Shown here one piece after another: positions 61,926 through 64,000 of a DNA stretch of 64,000 bases (position 1 is its first letter; each line of letters begins with the position of its first letter). The DNA comes from Gadus chalcogrammus. Taxonomy: Eukaryota; Chordata; Actinopteri; Gadiformes; Gadidae. The stretch spans positions 12,174,050 through 12,238,049 of the forward strand of contig NC_079432.1 of the NCBI RefSeq assembly GCF_026213295.1, given 5' to 3'. Position numbers and translations under genes: made by a program. The notes under the pieces were generated by a model that made no database searches, was not told the DNA's origin, and saw only the letters and a program-made list of their open reading frames with translations.

Positions 61926-63665
61926 ACATCGTGGAGAGACTGTTACTCCACATTGAAAGGTGACTATCGATAGTTTCTTGGTGAAGGTAAAGATTTAACT
62001 CCTGTCAAATTCGTAGTACGACCTTATTGCATTACTATTTTATCATGGTCATTTTCTTTTTAGTATAAGTCAAAATGGAGGACATCATTACAACATTAAA
62101 TGTACTATTATGGTTTTGGACATGACTAAGAACATATCTATCAGAGGGACAGGAGCAAATACAGCTCAAAACAGTGCAAAGAAATGTTTGCACTAGTGCT
62201 TCTCTTCATCCGTCTAAAAAAAGGACATGGTCTGGCACTGTCTGTGGCAATTCTGGAGATATTGGACAGACCAGATGTTCTTGGACAAAGCTTTTAGGAG
62301 TTGCTGCTGCTGCCAGTGGCAGAAACTGCACATAGACACTTACATTCTTGAGTTCCATTCAAGACCTCAAGATGTGGTGTTGAAATCTTTCATATATTGT
62401 AAATTATAACCTACTATAAAAATAACAATCCATTTAATAGCCTGCTTAATAAAATATTTAATATAGCAGTAGTTTTTAATATTGTCTTTACTTTTTACGT
62501 TTTTTCAAAAAGTGGATACACTACTACAGCCCAAAGGCGTCTCAAAGTAGAACAGACAGCGCCCCAATAGTGTTTGAAAAACTGCCACTGGTTGTCTTGG
62601 AAACTAATGCACAATCCACAGTTTGGGACAGCGGGGCTGTCAAGTGTCTCTAGTTTACAGGTTGATCTTTTAGTCATTCCCAGGAAACCGTTGATTCAGG
62701 CCTCATCACATAACCAAGAGTAACTAAAACATTTGTTTTGACAAGTTGCAATTACATAAGTATTTATTTTTACCAGTTTATGTTTTTAATCTATGAAAAC
62801 ATTTTGCTCCTTTATGAATAAATTGTCGAATGGTTGTCACCCTTTAAATCAAGGAGTTGGAACCGATATAACTGATTCTGATACAACCTTTTGAACTTAA
62901 AGATAATACTTGAAGATAATACACAATGGGATGGCCCACGAAAATAATCTGCATGCATGAGTCATGCATACAGTATTCAAAAGGTACTGTATGCATGACT
63001 CACGATTATGCCACAGGTATATTATATTACACACGGTTAAGGTATTATTATGCAAAAAAAAGGACTCGTTCAGAAAAAGATAATCCATATTTGATTCAGC
63101 CAGATATTTAATGTTAGGTTTAAGGTGCGTGTCGAAGTTGGAGTAAAGGTTGCAGTGCAAATTCATGATTGTCAAGCTGCAAAATAGACTAAATTCTAAA
63201 ATACAAAAATAGCATTTCCGTCTCCTTCAAGCAAAACAAATACATTGAAAAATGCAACATCATCTTACAATAGACTTGTGTGTGAATAAGCATAACCAGA
63301 CAGGTGAGTTTGGCGGTGAAGCTTAAAGCTCGGACTGGATAACAATTAGGACGCAGTGCGGACACAAACCCTTCCCCCTCTTTTTCTGCATAGACGGCTG
63401 CTGCATAATCGTCACACTTCACTTAATATCACCAGGTAGGACTTATATCCAGACATTGAAATTCCCGTATGTGAAAAGCACAGAAGAGGAAACAAAGCAA
63501 TTTATGACTGACTTCCAGCTTCACAATCAGTCAAAAACGTTCCATTACTATAATCGGTTACATTCATTACAGGTTAGTTTGAAAGATGAACCCAAAAAAA
63601 TATGTCAAAGGCTACCCTGAAACATATTACAGGGGCATTATCCTGAGTTTGACAAAGAAAGCGCT
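61926..63665. other. Unannotated AT-rich DNA
   Basis: No gene or transposon recognised. 62945-63003 contains an inverted pair (GCATGCATGAGTCATGCATACAGTA and TACTGTATGCATGACTCA) that could form a hairpin. Confidence 0.5.
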
Positions 63666-63667
63666 CT

Positions 63668-63918
63668 AATGTTCTGTACACCTAGCATGTTCAGTACAGC
63701 TAACATGTTATCTGTACAGCTAACATGGTTCTGTACAGTTAGCATGTTCCGTGCAGCTAACATGTTATCTATACAGCTCACATGTTATCATTACAGCTAT
63801 AGCATGGTTATGTACAGCTAGCATGTTCCGTGCAGCTAGATTGTTCCATACAGCTAGAATGTTCTGTACAGGTAGCATGTTCCGTACCACTAAAATGTTA
63901 TCCGTACAGCTTACATGG
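63668..63918. repeat. Minisatellite, unit about 21 bp
   Basis: About 12 degenerate copies of ATGTTCYGTACAGCTARC with alternating TTATC inserts. Confidence 0.88.
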
Positions 63919-64000
63919 CCTCAACTGCTGTTCTTATTTAGGTGATTAGTAGGCCTAATGGTTTGTGCAAGGATCACAAGTTGCCATTACTCAAATGGCA

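Overview
The window is vertebrate nuclear DNA, almost certainly from a ray-finned fish. It holds a many-exon gene with short introns, teleost-type transposons and SINEs, and an extreme load of AC/GT, AG/CT and tetranucleotide microsatellites. That load recalls codfish-like genomes, but this is an inference. There is no bacterial-style operon, CRISPR array or phage.

Region 1, 1-41.5 kb (+ strand): the 3' part of a nesprin-2 (SYNE2) gene. I could chain 40 coding exons from 736 to the stop at 40687-40689. Every junction is AG/GT and every junction keeps phase, giving 6645 nt: 2214 residues plus a stop. The protein is a rod of spectrin repeats, an acidic low-complexity linker, more spectrin-like helices, a poly-glycine insertion, and a C-terminal KASH membrane anchor ending PPPT. 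The 5' exons lie outside the window. Introns carry microsatellites, several minisatellites, a hAT MITE with a perfect 8-bp duplication, a Harbinger-like MITE with a TTA duplication, a tRNA-derived SINE and a hAT transposase remnant. Several repeats abut or form splice signals.

Region 2, 41.9-45.0 kb: a TTAA-flanked DNA transposon derivative of about 3.1 kb. It has two divergent gene remnants: a THAP-like first exon on the minus strand and the N-terminal two exons of a fish SWIM/YqaJ-type transposon protein on the plus strand.

Region 3, 45.1-56.0 kb: an unusual palindromic locus of about 11 kb. Two inverted arms (about 2.4 and 2.2 kb) flank 6.3 kb of a 47-bp minisatellite with higher-order organisation. 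Inside each arm are tandem units of about 240 bp carrying tRNA-like A- and B-box sequences, and a further three-unit block sits inside the minisatellite. The outer parts of the arms contain small exon-like coding segments. This is the most interesting part of the window.

Region 4, 56.3-64 kb: gene-poor and repeat-rich. It holds a DIRS-like gag remnant with its leader, a solo LTR of Gypsy type, a 0.77-kb fold-back element, an old interspersed-repeat remnant, a short minisatellite at the end, and unannotated AT-rich DNA.
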